Shown: positions 1 through 8,989 of the stretch, in pieces | How positions within the stretch are numbered: the stretch's first letter is position 1 | How the letters are laid out: each line of letters opens with the position of its first letter | NCBI GenBank assembly: GCA_030374735.1 | Contig: JASCIV010000147.1 | Location: forward strand, 1-38,297 | Direction: 5' to 3' | DNA length: 38,297 bases | Source: Gracilaria caudata | Taxonomy: Eukaryota; Rhodophyta; Florideophyceae; Gracilariales; Gracilariaceae | The notes under the pieces: generated by a model | Database searches by the model: none | What the model was told of the DNA's origin: nothing | Seen by the model: only the letters and a program-made list of their open reading frames with translations | Program-made: the position numbers and the translations under genes

Positions 1-149
1 TTTATGGATATTTATTTTTTAATGATGGTTATTATATAAGCTATAAAATGTGTTTTCAATACTTTTAAGTAAAAATATATATGTAATATATATTAATATT
101 AGAATGATAGTTCAATATTTATTTATTATTCGTAGTAGGAGGTAATATA

Positions 150-2384
150 TTGTTAAATTATAATTATTTTGTTGATTTTCATTTGTGTGTATCTACCAAG
201 AATGAAAATGCTTTCTTATTAGAAAATCCTAAATTTATCGGTAGTTTTAAATTCTTAGATATTCAGTCAGATCAAGATTTTAAATCTTCATTAGAAATAA
301 AAAGTTCTGTTAAGAACTCAGAGTTTAATCTAAAATTTGACAAGAAAACAAAAAATGTATTTAAGCAAGATAATAAGATTAAATTAAAGAAAAAGAAGGC
401 TGATAGTATTGACTTATATCAAGATCATATTTTTAAGAAAAAAAATAAAAGTAAGGTAATAGTTCATAATCAAGATGATTTAAATAATGTAGTTACAGAA
501 TCTATAAAATCTAATAAGCAAAAAAAGAAAGAAAAAGCTAAAAAAAAGTTAAATGTTAATATCGATAATTCTCATATAGAAGCTATTAAATCTACAAATA
601 TTAATTTAGATACGAATAATGAGAATAAATCTGTAATCATAGACGGTCCATTGAGTATTGAGGAATTATCGATAAGACTTCAAATACCACCTGAAGAAAT
701 TATTACGAGTCTATTTTTACAGGGTATTTCTGTAACAGTTAATAAAATAGTTGATGTATCTATTGCTACTCAAGTAGCTCAAAAATACAATTTTACAGTT
801 TTTAATCAAAATCGTAAACTCGAATCAGTCCAGCCAGATAAATTACAAGAAATTAATTCTTCTACAAGTATCAATAGAGCTCCTATAATTACAATTTTAG
901 GTCATGTGGATCATGGTAAAACAACTCTATTAGATGCTATTCGTAATACTCATTTTGCTAGTCAAGAAATAGGAGGAATAACGCAATCAATAAACGCTTA
1001 TGAAGTAAATTGGCATTGTAATTCATTGGACAAAAAATTAATTTTTATTGATACACCAGGTCATGAAGCTTTTTCTAGTATGAGATTACGTTGTGCTCAA
1101 ATTACGGATTTAGTAATTTTAATTGTTGCTGCAGATGATGGTTTAAAGCCTCAAACTATTGAAGCAATTGATTATATCCTATCTAAAAAACTTCCTTGTA
1201 TTGTTGCTATTAATAAAATAGATAAAACAGATATTAATATTCCTAGAGTCAGTGAGCAATTAGCGAATCATAATATTTTAAGTAAAGATTGGGGAGGTAA
1301 TATTTTATTTGTTGAAATTAGTGCATTAAAGAAAATAAACATAGATAAATTATTGACAGCTATTTGTACTTTAGTAGAATCTATTCATTTAAAAGCTGAC
1401 CCTTCTCAATTAGCTCAAGGTATTATTTTAGAAGCATATGTTAACAAAACTAAGGGTAAAGTAGTTAATGTGGTTATTTTAAATGGTACTTTAAAGGTTG
1501 GAGATACTGTAGTATCGGGTAATGCTTATGGGCGTGTAAAAAAAATTATAAATAGCATGGGTCATGATTTAGCGATAGCTGAGCCTTCGTCTATTTTACA
1601 AGTTTTAGGTTTTCACGCTATTCCAAAAGCAGGCAGATATTTTCATGTAGTATCAAATGAAAAAGAAGCAAAGAGGTTAATTGCAGAAAATGCCTCATCT
1701 AGTATAATCGATAATACGAAAAATTTATTAAATTCGAATATTAAATTATATAATTACAACAATAAAACAAATATTAAAAATCTAAATTTAATCATCAAAG
1801 CAGATACACAAGGCACTATTGATGCTATAATTCATTCATTTGTTCAAATTCCCCAAAGTAAAATTAAATTAAATATTTTGACTTCTAGTTTAGGGGTGGT
1901 TTCTAGTACAGATATAGATTTAGCTTATAATGCTCAAGCTTTAATTATTGCTTTTAATATCAATATTTCCACTAATATACTAAATATAGCAGAAAAATTA
2001 AATGTTCGTTTGTGTAAATTTTTTATTATTTACGATTTAATTGATTATATTCGCAATTATATGTTGGATCTAATAGATCCTGAATATGATAAGCTTTTAA
2101 TTGGTCAAGCTAAAGTTCAAACTACATTTTCTATAAACAAAGGAATCGTGGCAGGTTGTATAGTAGAATCAGGTAAGCTGAAAAAAAATGCTTTGATCAA
2201 TGTCTATCGTAGTGATCAATTGATATATGAAGGTATTATTAGTTCATTAAAGCAAGTTAAAGATGACGTAAATGAGGTAATTATAGGTAATGAATGTGGT
2301 GTAATGTGCGCAGATTATAATTTATGGCAATCTCAAGACTTAATAGAAGTTTATGAATTATATGAAAAACCTAAAATTTTGTAA
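150..2384 (+). CDS. infB: Translation initiation factor IF-2
   Basis: This GTPase places the initiator tRNA on the small ribosomal subunit of the plastid ribosome. The 744-residue protein has a lysine-rich low-complexity N-terminal part (about 1-160), an IF2_N-like segment (about 165-215), then the G domain with GHVDHGKT at 251-258, DTPGH near 301 and NKID near 354, followed by the IF-2 C-terminal domains. The start is TTG, chosen because a perfect Shine-Dalgarno AGGAGGT lies at 137-143, six bases upstream, and no ATG fits better. The gene converges on rps18, with a hairpin between them. The identity is certain from the G-domain motifs; the TTG start is inference from the ribosome binding site. 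Confidence 0.97.
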   Translation: MLNYNYFVDFHLCVSTKNENAFLLENPKFIGSFKFLDIQSDQDFKSSLEIKSSVKNSEFNLKFDKKTKNVFKQDNKIKLKKKKADSIDLYQDHIFKKKNKSKVIVHNQDDLNNVVTESIKSNKQKKKEKAKKKLNVNIDNSHIEAIKSTNINLDTNNENKSVIIDGPLSIEELSIRLQIPPEEIITSLFLQGISVTVNKIVDVSIATQVAQKYNFTVFNQNRKLESVQPDKLQEINSSTSINRAPIITILGHVDHGKTTLLDAIRNTHFASQEIGGITQSINAYEVNWHCNSLDKKLIFIDTPGHEAFSSMRLRCAQITDLVILIVAADDGLKPQTIEAIDYILSKKLPCIVAINKIDKTDINIPRVSEQLANHNILSKDWGGNILFVEISALKKINIDKLLTAICTLVESIHLKADPSQLAQGIILEAYVNKTKGKVVNVVILNGTLKVGDTVVSGNAYGRVKKIINSMGHDLAIAEPSSILQVLGFHAIPKAGRYFHVVSNEKEAKRLIAENASSSIIDNTKNLLNSNIKLYNYNNKTNIKNLNLIIKADTQGTIDAIIHSFVQIPQSKIKLNILTSSLGVVSSTDIDLAYNAQALIIAFNINISTNILNIAEKLNVRLCKFFIIYDLIDYIRNYMLDLIDPEYDKLLIGQAKVQTTFSINKGIVAGCIVESGKLKKNALINVYRSDQLIYEGIISSLKQVKDDVNEVIIGNECGVMCADYNLWQSQDLIEVYELYEKPKIL

Positions 2385-2400
2385 GCCTGAAGGTTTAGTA

Positions 2401-2435
2401 AAAATATTAAAATATAATATATATCTTAATATTTA
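2401..2435. terminator. Hairpin between convergent infB and rps18
   Basis: AAATATTAA (2402-2410) and TTAATATTT (2426-2434) form a perfect 9-bp inverted repeat with a 15-base loop. It sits in the 64-base gap between the ends of infB (+) and rps18 (-), where it could end or protect both transcripts. The stem is entirely A-T, so it is weak. Confidence 0.45.
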
Positions 2436-2448
2436 GTTGTATTTTCGG

Positions 2449-2661
2449 TCAATCTTTATTTACAAAAGGCAGTAATGCTAAGATACGTGCTCTCTTTATT
2501 GATTTTGCTAATTTTTTTTGTTGTTTAACTGTTAAACCATTTGAACGTCTAGAGAGGATTTTGCTTTGATCTGTAATAAATTTACGTAATAAATCTATAT
2601 CTTTGTAATCAATTTCTTCATTTGGTTTAATATTTAAATTTTTTTGTTTATATAGTATCAT
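2449..2661 (-). CDS. rps18: 30S ribosomal protein S18
   Basis: A small basic subunit protein of 70 residues. The family core is visible: a YKDIDLLRKFIT segment followed by KILSRRSNGLTVKQQKKLAKSIKRARILALLPF, which matches the S18 RNA-binding block. Its ATG overlaps the stop of rpl33 by four bases (ATGA), so translation of the two is probably coupled. The rpl33-rps18 pairing is standard in plastids. The length is normal for a plastid S18. Confidence 0.97.
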   Translation of the reverse strand: MILYKQKNLNIKPNEEIDYKDIDLLRKFITDQSKILSRRSNGLTVKQQKKLAKSIKRARILALLPFVNKD

Positions 2662-2855
2662 TTAATTTCTTTAAATTTTTCATGTTGATTACAGGCAGGA
2701 CAAAATTTCATTAATTCTATCCTGCCAGGAGTATTTTTTCTATTTTTTGTACTTGTATAACGGAAAAGACCTTTCCTTCTTTTATTCGTATTCATTAAAT
2801 TTTTGCAGCAACATTCTAGCGTTATTATTATACGTGCTCCCTTATTTTTACTCAT
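2658..2855 (-). CDS. rpl33: 50S ribosomal protein L33
   Basis: A 65-residue large-subunit protein. It begins with the L33-typical SKNKGARIIITLEC and continues with RYTSTKNRKNTPGRIELMKFCPACNQH. The paired cysteines (a CCC cluster near residue 16 and CPAC near residue 53) look like a possible zinc-ribbon form of L33. It is the first gene of a two-gene minus-strand unit with rps18, sharing an ATGA stop/start overlap. It is divergent from rps20, about 210 bases away. Confidence 0.97.
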   Translation of the reverse strand: MSKNKGARIIITLECCCKNLMNTNKRRKGLFRYTSTKNRKNTPGRIELMKFCPACNQHEKFKEIK

Positions 2856-2966
2856 GATTGTTTATTCTTCAATAATTAAAATTTAAAACTATTATGTCAT
2901 AATTATGTTTATTGTATCAAGTCTGATTTATTATTTTGATTAAAACTAATACATGTTCAAATATTC

Positions 2967-2996
2967 TTGTTTATTTATCCTGATTAGTGCTATAAT
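2967..2996 (+). promoter_or_regulatory. Sigma70-type promoter candidate for rps20/rpo genes
   Basis: TTGTTT (2967-2972) and TATAAT (2991-2996) are separated by 18 bases, and the -10 box is preceded by TGC, an extended -10 TGn motif. It lies about 70 bases upstream of rps20, the first gene of the block leading into rpoB-rpoC1-rpoC2. The genome is AT-rich, so TATAAT is common by chance; the spacing and TGn context raise it above background. Confidence 0.42.
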
Positions 2997-3065
2997 CCAA
3001 TTAGACTTAAGATTGGATTTCGACTATTTATATACTTTTAATTAAAAAATAAGATAAAATAAACA

Positions 3066-3353
3066 ATGTTTAAGAATGCGTCTGCAGTTAAAAAATTTCA
3101 AGTTTCTTTACGTAATAAACGTAGAAACAAAAGTCACAAGTCTGCTATTAAAACTTTAACCAAAAAACTGCTGTTTAGTTTAAATGAAAAATTAAATATA
3201 GACAAAAGTTATGATTATATGTTAGAGTTATCAGCTCTGTATAGAAAAATAGATAAAGCTGTAAGTAAAGGAATTTTACATAAAAATAATGGTGCTCGTA
3301 AAAAATCTCTTCTTGCAAAAGCTGTGAAAAGTTTAGTTTCTCAAAATATTTAG
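3066..3353 (+). CDS. rps20: 30S ribosomal protein S20
   Basis: A 95-residue, lysine- and arginine-rich helical protein that binds 16S rRNA. The N-terminal KNASAVKKFQVSLRNKRRNKSHKSAIKTLTKK and the C-terminal IDKAVSKGILHKNNGARKKSLLAKAV are the diagnostic S20 segments, the second containing the conserved asparagine-rich KNNGARKKS motif. It stands directly upstream of the rpoB operon, an arrangement I know from red algal plastids. Confidence 0.97.
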   Translation: MFKNASAVKKFQVSLRNKRRNKSHKSAIKTLTKKLLFSLNEKLNIDKSYDYMLELSALYRKIDKAVSKGILHKNNGARKKSLLAKAVKSLVSQNI

Positions 3354-3571
3354 TATATATAAACAATTTAAGTATCTAAATTCTTATTAATTTTGAATTA
3401 CTGAATTTTGATTTAATAAGATTTTCAATTATTTTTTTCAGTAAATTCCTAATATAATTCTTATATAATGAGTATGATGCTATTGTAAGTATTATTTTTG
3501 TATTCATTAGAAATTATTGTATATTCTTTTAGCCTTTATAAGCAGTAAATTTTTTAATTGTGGGGTTATTA

Positions 3572-6500
3572 ATGTCACAAGAAATGATGTTCCAACATGT
3601 ATTTCCAGATTTGGCAGCTATTCAAAAAGAAAGTTTTAAATGTTTTTTATTAGAGGGATTATCTGAAGTATTAGATTCCTTTCCTGTTATAGTTGATCCA
3701 ACAGGCAAATTAGAATTGCAATTTTTTGGCAAAGATTATAAATTAAAATTTCCAAGATATAGTGTAAGAAAAGCAAAAAGTAGGGATAGGACATATAGTG
3801 CTCAAATATATATACCTGCAAAATTAACTAGAAGAGATACAGAATTAATTAGAGGAAATGTATCGAATATTAAAAATTTTTCGTATTTAGTTAATGCTCA
3901 ACATTTAAATAAGAAATATAGAAAAAGACCTGTATTTATAGGCGATCTTCCATTGATGACCAATAGAGGTACTTTTGTTATTTCTGGTACAGAAAGAATA
4001 ATTATTAATCAAATAGTTAGAAGTCCAGGAGTATACTATAAAAAAGAGGTAGATAAAAACAATAAACAAATATATAGTTGTAGTCTAATTTCAAATCGTG
4101 GTTCTTGGCTAAAATTTGAAATAGATGCTAAGGCTCAAATTTGGGCTAAAATTGATAAAAACCATAAGGTCAATGCATATATTTTTTTAAGATCTATAGG
4201 TTTAACAAATGAAGATATTAAAAAAAGATTAACAAAATATAATTATCTTATTAATTCATCATTAAGTTCTTATAATAAAGAATTTAGTAAAGATATAAAT
4301 GATGTTCCTATTGAACAACTAACTGAAGAAGAGGCTTTAGTAATTGTATATAGTAAACTGCGCCCTAATGAACCAGCTACTTTAAATGTGGCTAAACATA
4401 TGTTGTATACGCGTTTTTTTGACCCTAAAAGGTATGATTTAGGTGAAGTAGGTAGACATAAGATTAATCAAAAATTAAATTTAAAAGTCCCTAATCATTT
4501 TCGAGTTTTATCTCCGGAGGATATTTTAGTTTCTTTAGACTATTTATTAAATATAAAAGAACAAAATATTGGAACTTTTGATGATATAGATCATTTAGGA
4601 AATAGGAGAGTACGCTCAGTAGGTGAATTGCTTCAAAATCAAGTACGCATAGGTTTAAATCGACTAGAAAGAATTATACGTGAACGTATGATGATTTGTG
4701 ATATTGATTCTTTAAGTTTATCTAATTTGGTTAACCCTAAGCCTTTAATGGCTGCAGTTAGAGAATTTTTTAGCTCTAGTCAATTATCTCAATTTATGGA
4801 TCAGACAAATCCACTATCTGAGTTAACTCATAAGAGGAGAATTAGTGCTTTAGGTCCTGGGGGTCTTAATAAAGATAGAGCAGGTTTTGCTGTTAGAGAT
4901 TTACATCCTAGTCATTATGGACGTATATGTCCAATAGAAACACCAGAGGGACCTAATGCTGGTTTAATAGGGTCTTTAAGCATATATGCTAGAGTGAATC
5001 GATATGGTTTTATAGAGACTCCATGTTATAGAGTTGTTAATGGTCAAGTATTGAAAAGTAATAAATTTTATTATATAACTGCTGATCAGGAAGACTATTT
5101 ACGAATAGCTCCTGCCGATATAACATTAGATGTTAATAATATTATAAAAGATACAGTGATTGCCGTAAGATATAAACAAGAGTTTATCACAGCTAGTATT
5201 AATCAGGTAGACTATATGGCTGTTTCTCCTATTCAATTTATATCTGCTGCTACTTCTTTGATTCCTTTTTTAGAGCATGATGATGCAAACAGAGCTTTAA
5301 TGGGCTCAAATATGCAGAGACAAGCAGTACCTTTACTATTTCCAGAAAAATCTATTGTTGGCACAGGTTTAGAAGCTAAGATAGCTAAGGATTCAGGTAT
5401 GATTATAACTAGTCGTACTAATGGTATTGTTAGTTATGTATCTGGAACAAAAATTGGTATAGAAAATAAAGAAGGTTATACGATTCATTATAGATTAAAA
5501 AAATATTATCGTTCTAATCAAGATACTTGTATTAATCAAAGACCGATTATATGGCCAGGAGAAAATATTGATGCAGGGCAAACTATTGCAGATGGTGCAT
5601 CTACAGATGGAGGTGAAGTAGCTTTAGGTAGAAATATTATAGTTGCTTATATGCCGTGGGAAGGCTATAATTATGAAGATGCTTTTTTAATTAGTGAACG
5701 TCTGGTTTATGACGATTTGTATACTTCTATACATATTGAAAGATATGAATTAGAGTGCAGACAAACAAAGTTAGGTTCAGAAGAAATTACACGGGATATT
5801 CCTAATGTAAGTGAGTCATCAATTAGTTTATTGGATAAAAATGGTATAATTGCTATTGGCTCTTGGGTAGATGCAGGAGATATATTAGTAGGTAAAGTTA
5901 CGCCAAAAGGAGAATCTGACCAGTTGCCAGAAGGTAAGTTGTTAAGAGCTATATTCGGCGAAAAAGCAAGAGATGTACGTGATACTTCTTTAAGATTACC
6001 TAATGCTACTAAAGGTAGAGTTGTTAATATAAAAATTTTTAAGCGTCAAAAAGGAGATGAACTTCCACCAGGAACAAATGAAATTATAAGAGTGTATGTA
6101 GCACAAAAAAGAAAAATTCAAGTAGGCGATAAGATGGCTGGTCGTCATGGCAATAAAGGGATTATTTCACGTATTTTATCTGTACAAGATATGCCCTTTT
6201 TACCAGATGGAACTCCTGTAGATATAATTTTGAATCCTTTAGGTGTGCCTTCAAGAATGAATGTAGGTCAACTTTTTGAGTGCTTACTTGGTTTAGCAGG
6301 AGCGTATTTAGGAAAACGTTTTAAAATTATCCCCTTTGATGAAATGTATGGTCCAGAAGCTTCCCGTGCTTTAGTTAATAATAAGTTAAAACAAGCTAGT
6401 CTAATGACTAATAACTCTTGGTTATTTAGTTCTTTACATCCTGGTAAAGTCATGTTAGTTGATGGCAGAACAGGAGAATTTTTTGATAATCCTATAACAG

Positions 6501-6931
6501 TTGGTAAAGCGTATATTTTGAAGCTTGTTCATTTAGTTGATGATAAAATTCATGCACGCTCTACAGGTCCTTATTCTTTAGTAACACAACAACCTTTAGG
6601 AGGACGTGCTCAGCATGGAGGTCAACGGCTAGGTGAGATGGAGGTATGGGCATTGGAGGCATTTGGAGCAGCCTATACTTTGCAAGAGTTATTAACAGTT
6701 AAATCAGATGATATGCAGGGAAGAAATGATGCTTTAAATGCAATAGTTAAAGGTAAGCCTATACCTAAGCCTGGAACTCCTGAGTCTTTCAAAGTTCTTA
6801 TGAGAGAGTTGCAGTCTTTAGCGCTTGATATTGCTGTACATAAACTGGAATCTCTTGATGATGGAGATAAAACTAGCATAGAAGTTGATTTAATGTCGGA
6901 TGAACAAGTAGAACAAATGAGTTCTATTTAA
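3572..6931 (+). CDS. rpoB: RNA polymerase beta subunit
   Basis: Catalytic beta subunit of the plastid-encoded bacterial-type RNA polymerase, 1119 residues from the chosen start. Family landmarks include the rifampicin-region block (SQFMDQTNPLSELTHKRR, then LGPGGLNKDRAGFAVRDLHPSHYGRICPIETPEGPNAGLI), the GDKMAGRHGNKGI segment and the C-terminal QPLGGRAQHGGQRLGEMEVWALEAFGAAYTLQELLTVKSDD block that contacts beta-prime. The reading frame also opens at GTG 3560, but ATG 3572 (MSQEMMFQHVFPDL) matches the usual beginning of plastid beta subunits. It is followed by rpoC1 after 139 bases. Confidence 0.98.
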   Translation: MSQEMMFQHVFPDLAAIQKESFKCFLLEGLSEVLDSFPVIVDPTGKLELQFFGKDYKLKFPRYSVRKAKSRDRTYSAQIYIPAKLTRRDTELIRGNVSNIKNFSYLVNAQHLNKKYRKRPVFIGDLPLMTNRGTFVISGTERIIINQIVRSPGVYYKKEVDKNNKQIYSCSLISNRGSWLKFEIDAKAQIWAKIDKNHKVNAYIFLRSIGLTNEDIKKRLTKYNYLINSSLSSYNKEFSKDINDVPIEQLTEEEALVIVYSKLRPNEPATLNVAKHMLYTRFFDPKRYDLGEVGRHKINQKLNLKVPNHFRVLSPEDILVSLDYLLNIKEQNIGTFDDIDHLGNRRVRSVGELLQNQVRIGLNRLERIIRERMMICDIDSLSLSNLVNPKPLMAAVREFFSSSQLSQFMDQTNPLSELTHKRRISALGPGGLNKDRAGFAVRDLHPSHYGRICPIETPEGPNAGLIGSLSIYARVNRYGFIETPCYRVVNGQVLKSNKFYYITADQEDYLRIAPADITLDVNNIIKDTVIAVRYKQEFITASINQVDYMAVSPIQFISAATSLIPFLEHDDANRALMGSNMQRQAVPLLFPEKSIVGTGLEAKIAKDSGMIITSRTNGIVSYVSGTKIGIENKEGYTIHYRLKKYYRSNQDTCINQRPIIWPGENIDAGQTIADGASTDGGEVALGRNIIVAYMPWEGYNYEDAFLISERLVYDDLYTSIHIERYELECRQTKLGSEEITRDIPNVSESSISLLDKNGIIAIGSWVDAGDILVGKVTPKGESDQLPEGKLLRAIFGEKARDVRDTSLRLPNATKGRVVNIKIFKRQKGDELPPGTNEIIRVYVAQKRKIQVGDKMAGRHGNKGIISRILSVQDMPFLPDGTPVDIILNPLGVPSRMNVGQLFECLLGLAGAYLGKRFKIIPFDEMYGPEASRALVNNKLKQASLMTNNSWLFSSLHPGKVMLVDGRTGEFFDNPITVGKAYILKLVHLVDDKIHARSTGPYSLVTQQPLGGRAQHGGQRLGEMEVWALEAFGAAYTLQELLTVKSDDMQGRNDALNAIVKGKPIPKPGTPESFKVLMRELQSLALDIAVHKLESLDDGDKTSIEVDLMSDEQVEQMSSI

Positions 6932-7070
6932 AATCTTAATTCAATGTATTAAAGTTCTCTTTATTTGCAAATTTTTGTAGTATTACTATAATAAATGTAG
7001 ATACTAGTTGCAATTTTGAGAATAAGAATATAGTTACTAAATTATAACTTTTTTTATTTATTCTTAATTC

Positions 7071-8957
7071 ATGACTAAATTTGATCATCATTTTGATTAT
7101 GTAAAAATCAGTCTAGCTTCTCCTAGTAAAATACGAAGTTGGGGTGAACGAGTTCTTCCAAACGGCCAAATTGTTGGAGAAGTTACTAAACCCGAAACGA
7201 TTAATTATAGAACTTTGAAACCTGAGATGGATGGTCTATTTTGCGAAAGAATTTTTGGCCCTGTAAAAGACTGGGAATGTCATTGCGGTAAATATAAAAG
7301 ATTTCGTTATAAAGGTGTTGTTTGTGAACGATGCGGTGTAGAAGTAACAGAATCAAAAGTCAGAAGACATCGTATGGCATATATTGAGTTGGCTGCTCCA
7401 GTAACTCATGTTTGGTATTTAAAAGGAAGTACAAGTTATATTGCATTAGCTTTAGATTTAACTATAAAAGAGTTAGAGAAGATTGTATATTTTCATTCTT
7501 ATGTAGTCATTAATCCAGGTAATTACCATAAATTAAAGTATAAACAACTTTTAGAAGGTTATGAATGGAGAAATTTAGAAGAAAAATTATCTTTCCATTC
7601 CTCTAGTCTGTTTAATATTGAAGTTGGCATAGGAGCAGAAGCGGTTCAGAAGTTATTAGATAATATAGATCTCAACAATGCTGTAGAACTTTTGAGAGAA
7701 GAGTCATTAAGGCCACCTAAATTATTTAAAAATCCATCTACTAAGTTTAATAAAAAAATGAAGAGATTGCGTTTACTAGAAAATTTTCTCTCTACAGGAG
7801 TAAATCCTTCGTGGATGGTTTTATCTGTAATTCCTGTTATACCACCAGATTTAAGACCTATGGTTCAGTTAGATGGGGGGAGATTTGCAACTGCTGATTT
7901 AAATGAGTTTTATAGAAGAATCATTAATCGTAATAATCGTTTAGCACGGCTTAAGGCTATATTAGCTCCTGAAATAATTATTAGAAATGAAAAGAGAATG
8001 TTACAAGAAGCTGTTGATTCTTTAATGGATAATGGGCGTCGTGGTCGAACTGTGATTGGAGCTAATAATCGTCCTTTAAAATCTCTTTCTGATATAATTG
8101 AAGGTAAACAAGGTAGATTTAGACAAAATTTGTTGGGAAAACGAGTTGATTATTCTGGTAGATCAGTTATTGTAGTTGGCCCTAATCTAAAATTGCATCA
8201 GTGTGGTTTACCAAAAGAAATGGCGTTAGAGTTATTTCAACCTTTTGTAATTCATAGACTTATTTTACAAGGTTTAGTAAATAATATTAAAGCTGCTAAA
8301 AAAATTATTCAGAAAAACGAGCCAATTGTTTGGACTGTATTAGAAGAAGTAATATATGGTCATCCTGTTTTATTAAATAGAGCTCCAACTTTGCATAGGT
8401 TGGGTATACAAGCATTTGAACCTATTTTAGTAGAAGGTAGGGCTATTAAATTGCATCCATTAGTCTGTCCCGCATTTAATGCAGATTTTGACGGTGATCA
8501 GATGGCTGTACATGTGCCTTTATCTTTAGAAGCACAAGCAGAAGCACGCTTACTGATGTTAGCACCACATAATTTTTTATCTCCAGCAACAGGTCAGCCC
8601 ATTTTGATGCCAAGTCAAGATATGGTATTAGGTTGTTACTATTTGACAACCTATAATCCAACTTTAGTTCATAATTTTAATCAATATTTTTCTAATTTAG
8701 ATGATGCATTAATGGCATATCAACAGGATAATATCAGTTTGCATGCTTTAATTTGGGTTCGTTTTAATGGCACAGTAGATGATTCTTTTCACCAAGTTAT
8801 CATTTCATCAAAACTAAATTTTGACGGTACTACGACTAAAATATTTTCTGATAGAATAGTTAAGTATAATGTTGATGGCCAAATGCTTGTTCAATATATT
8901 CGTACAACAGTTGGACGTATTTTGTTTAATAAAGCTATTAGAGAGTCTTTGATTTGA
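7071..8957 (+). CDS. rpoC1: RNA polymerase beta-prime subunit, N-terminal part
   Basis: In cyanobacteria and plastids the bacterial beta-prime chain is split, and this 628-residue protein is its N-terminal half. It carries the zinc-binding cysteines (CHCGK about 65-69 and VCERCG about 84-89) and the absolutely conserved active-site metal motif NADFDGDQM at about 470-478, whose aspartates hold the catalytic magnesium. The clamp and lid segments (GGRFATADLNEFYRRIINRNNRL, then LLGKRVDYSGRSVIVVGP) are intact. rpoC2 begins 32 bases after its stop, so the two are almost certainly cotranscribed. Confidence 0.98.
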   Translation: MTKFDHHFDYVKISLASPSKIRSWGERVLPNGQIVGEVTKPETINYRTLKPEMDGLFCERIFGPVKDWECHCGKYKRFRYKGVVCERCGVEVTESKVRRHRMAYIELAAPVTHVWYLKGSTSYIALALDLTIKELEKIVYFHSYVVINPGNYHKLKYKQLLEGYEWRNLEEKLSFHSSSLFNIEVGIGAEAVQKLLDNIDLNNAVELLREESLRPPKLFKNPSTKFNKKMKRLRLLENFLSTGVNPSWMVLSVIPVIPPDLRPMVQLDGGRFATADLNEFYRRIINRNNRLARLKAILAPEIIIRNEKRMLQEAVDSLMDNGRRGRTVIGANNRPLKSLSDIIEGKQGRFRQNLLGKRVDYSGRSVIVVGPNLKLHQCGLPKEMALELFQPFVIHRLILQGLVNNIKAAKKIIQKNEPIVWTVLEEVIYGHPVLLNRAPTLHRLGIQAFEPILVEGRAIKLHPLVCPAFNADFDGDQMAVHVPLSLEAQAEARLLMLAPHNFLSPATGQPILMPSQDMVLGCYYLTTYNPTLVHNFNQYFSNLDDALMAYQQDNISLHALIWVRFNGTVDDSFHQVIISSKLNFDGTTTKIFSDRIVKYNVDGQMLVQYIRTTVGRILFNKAIRESLI

Positions 8958-8989
8958 GCCTGATAATCTATTGTTTTTACTTTATAATT

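Noticed and set aside
6268..6879. Two minus-strand ORFs (61 and 68 codons) inside rpoB
   Set aside because: They are antisense to the most conserved part of rpoB and have no ribosome binding site or family resemblance.
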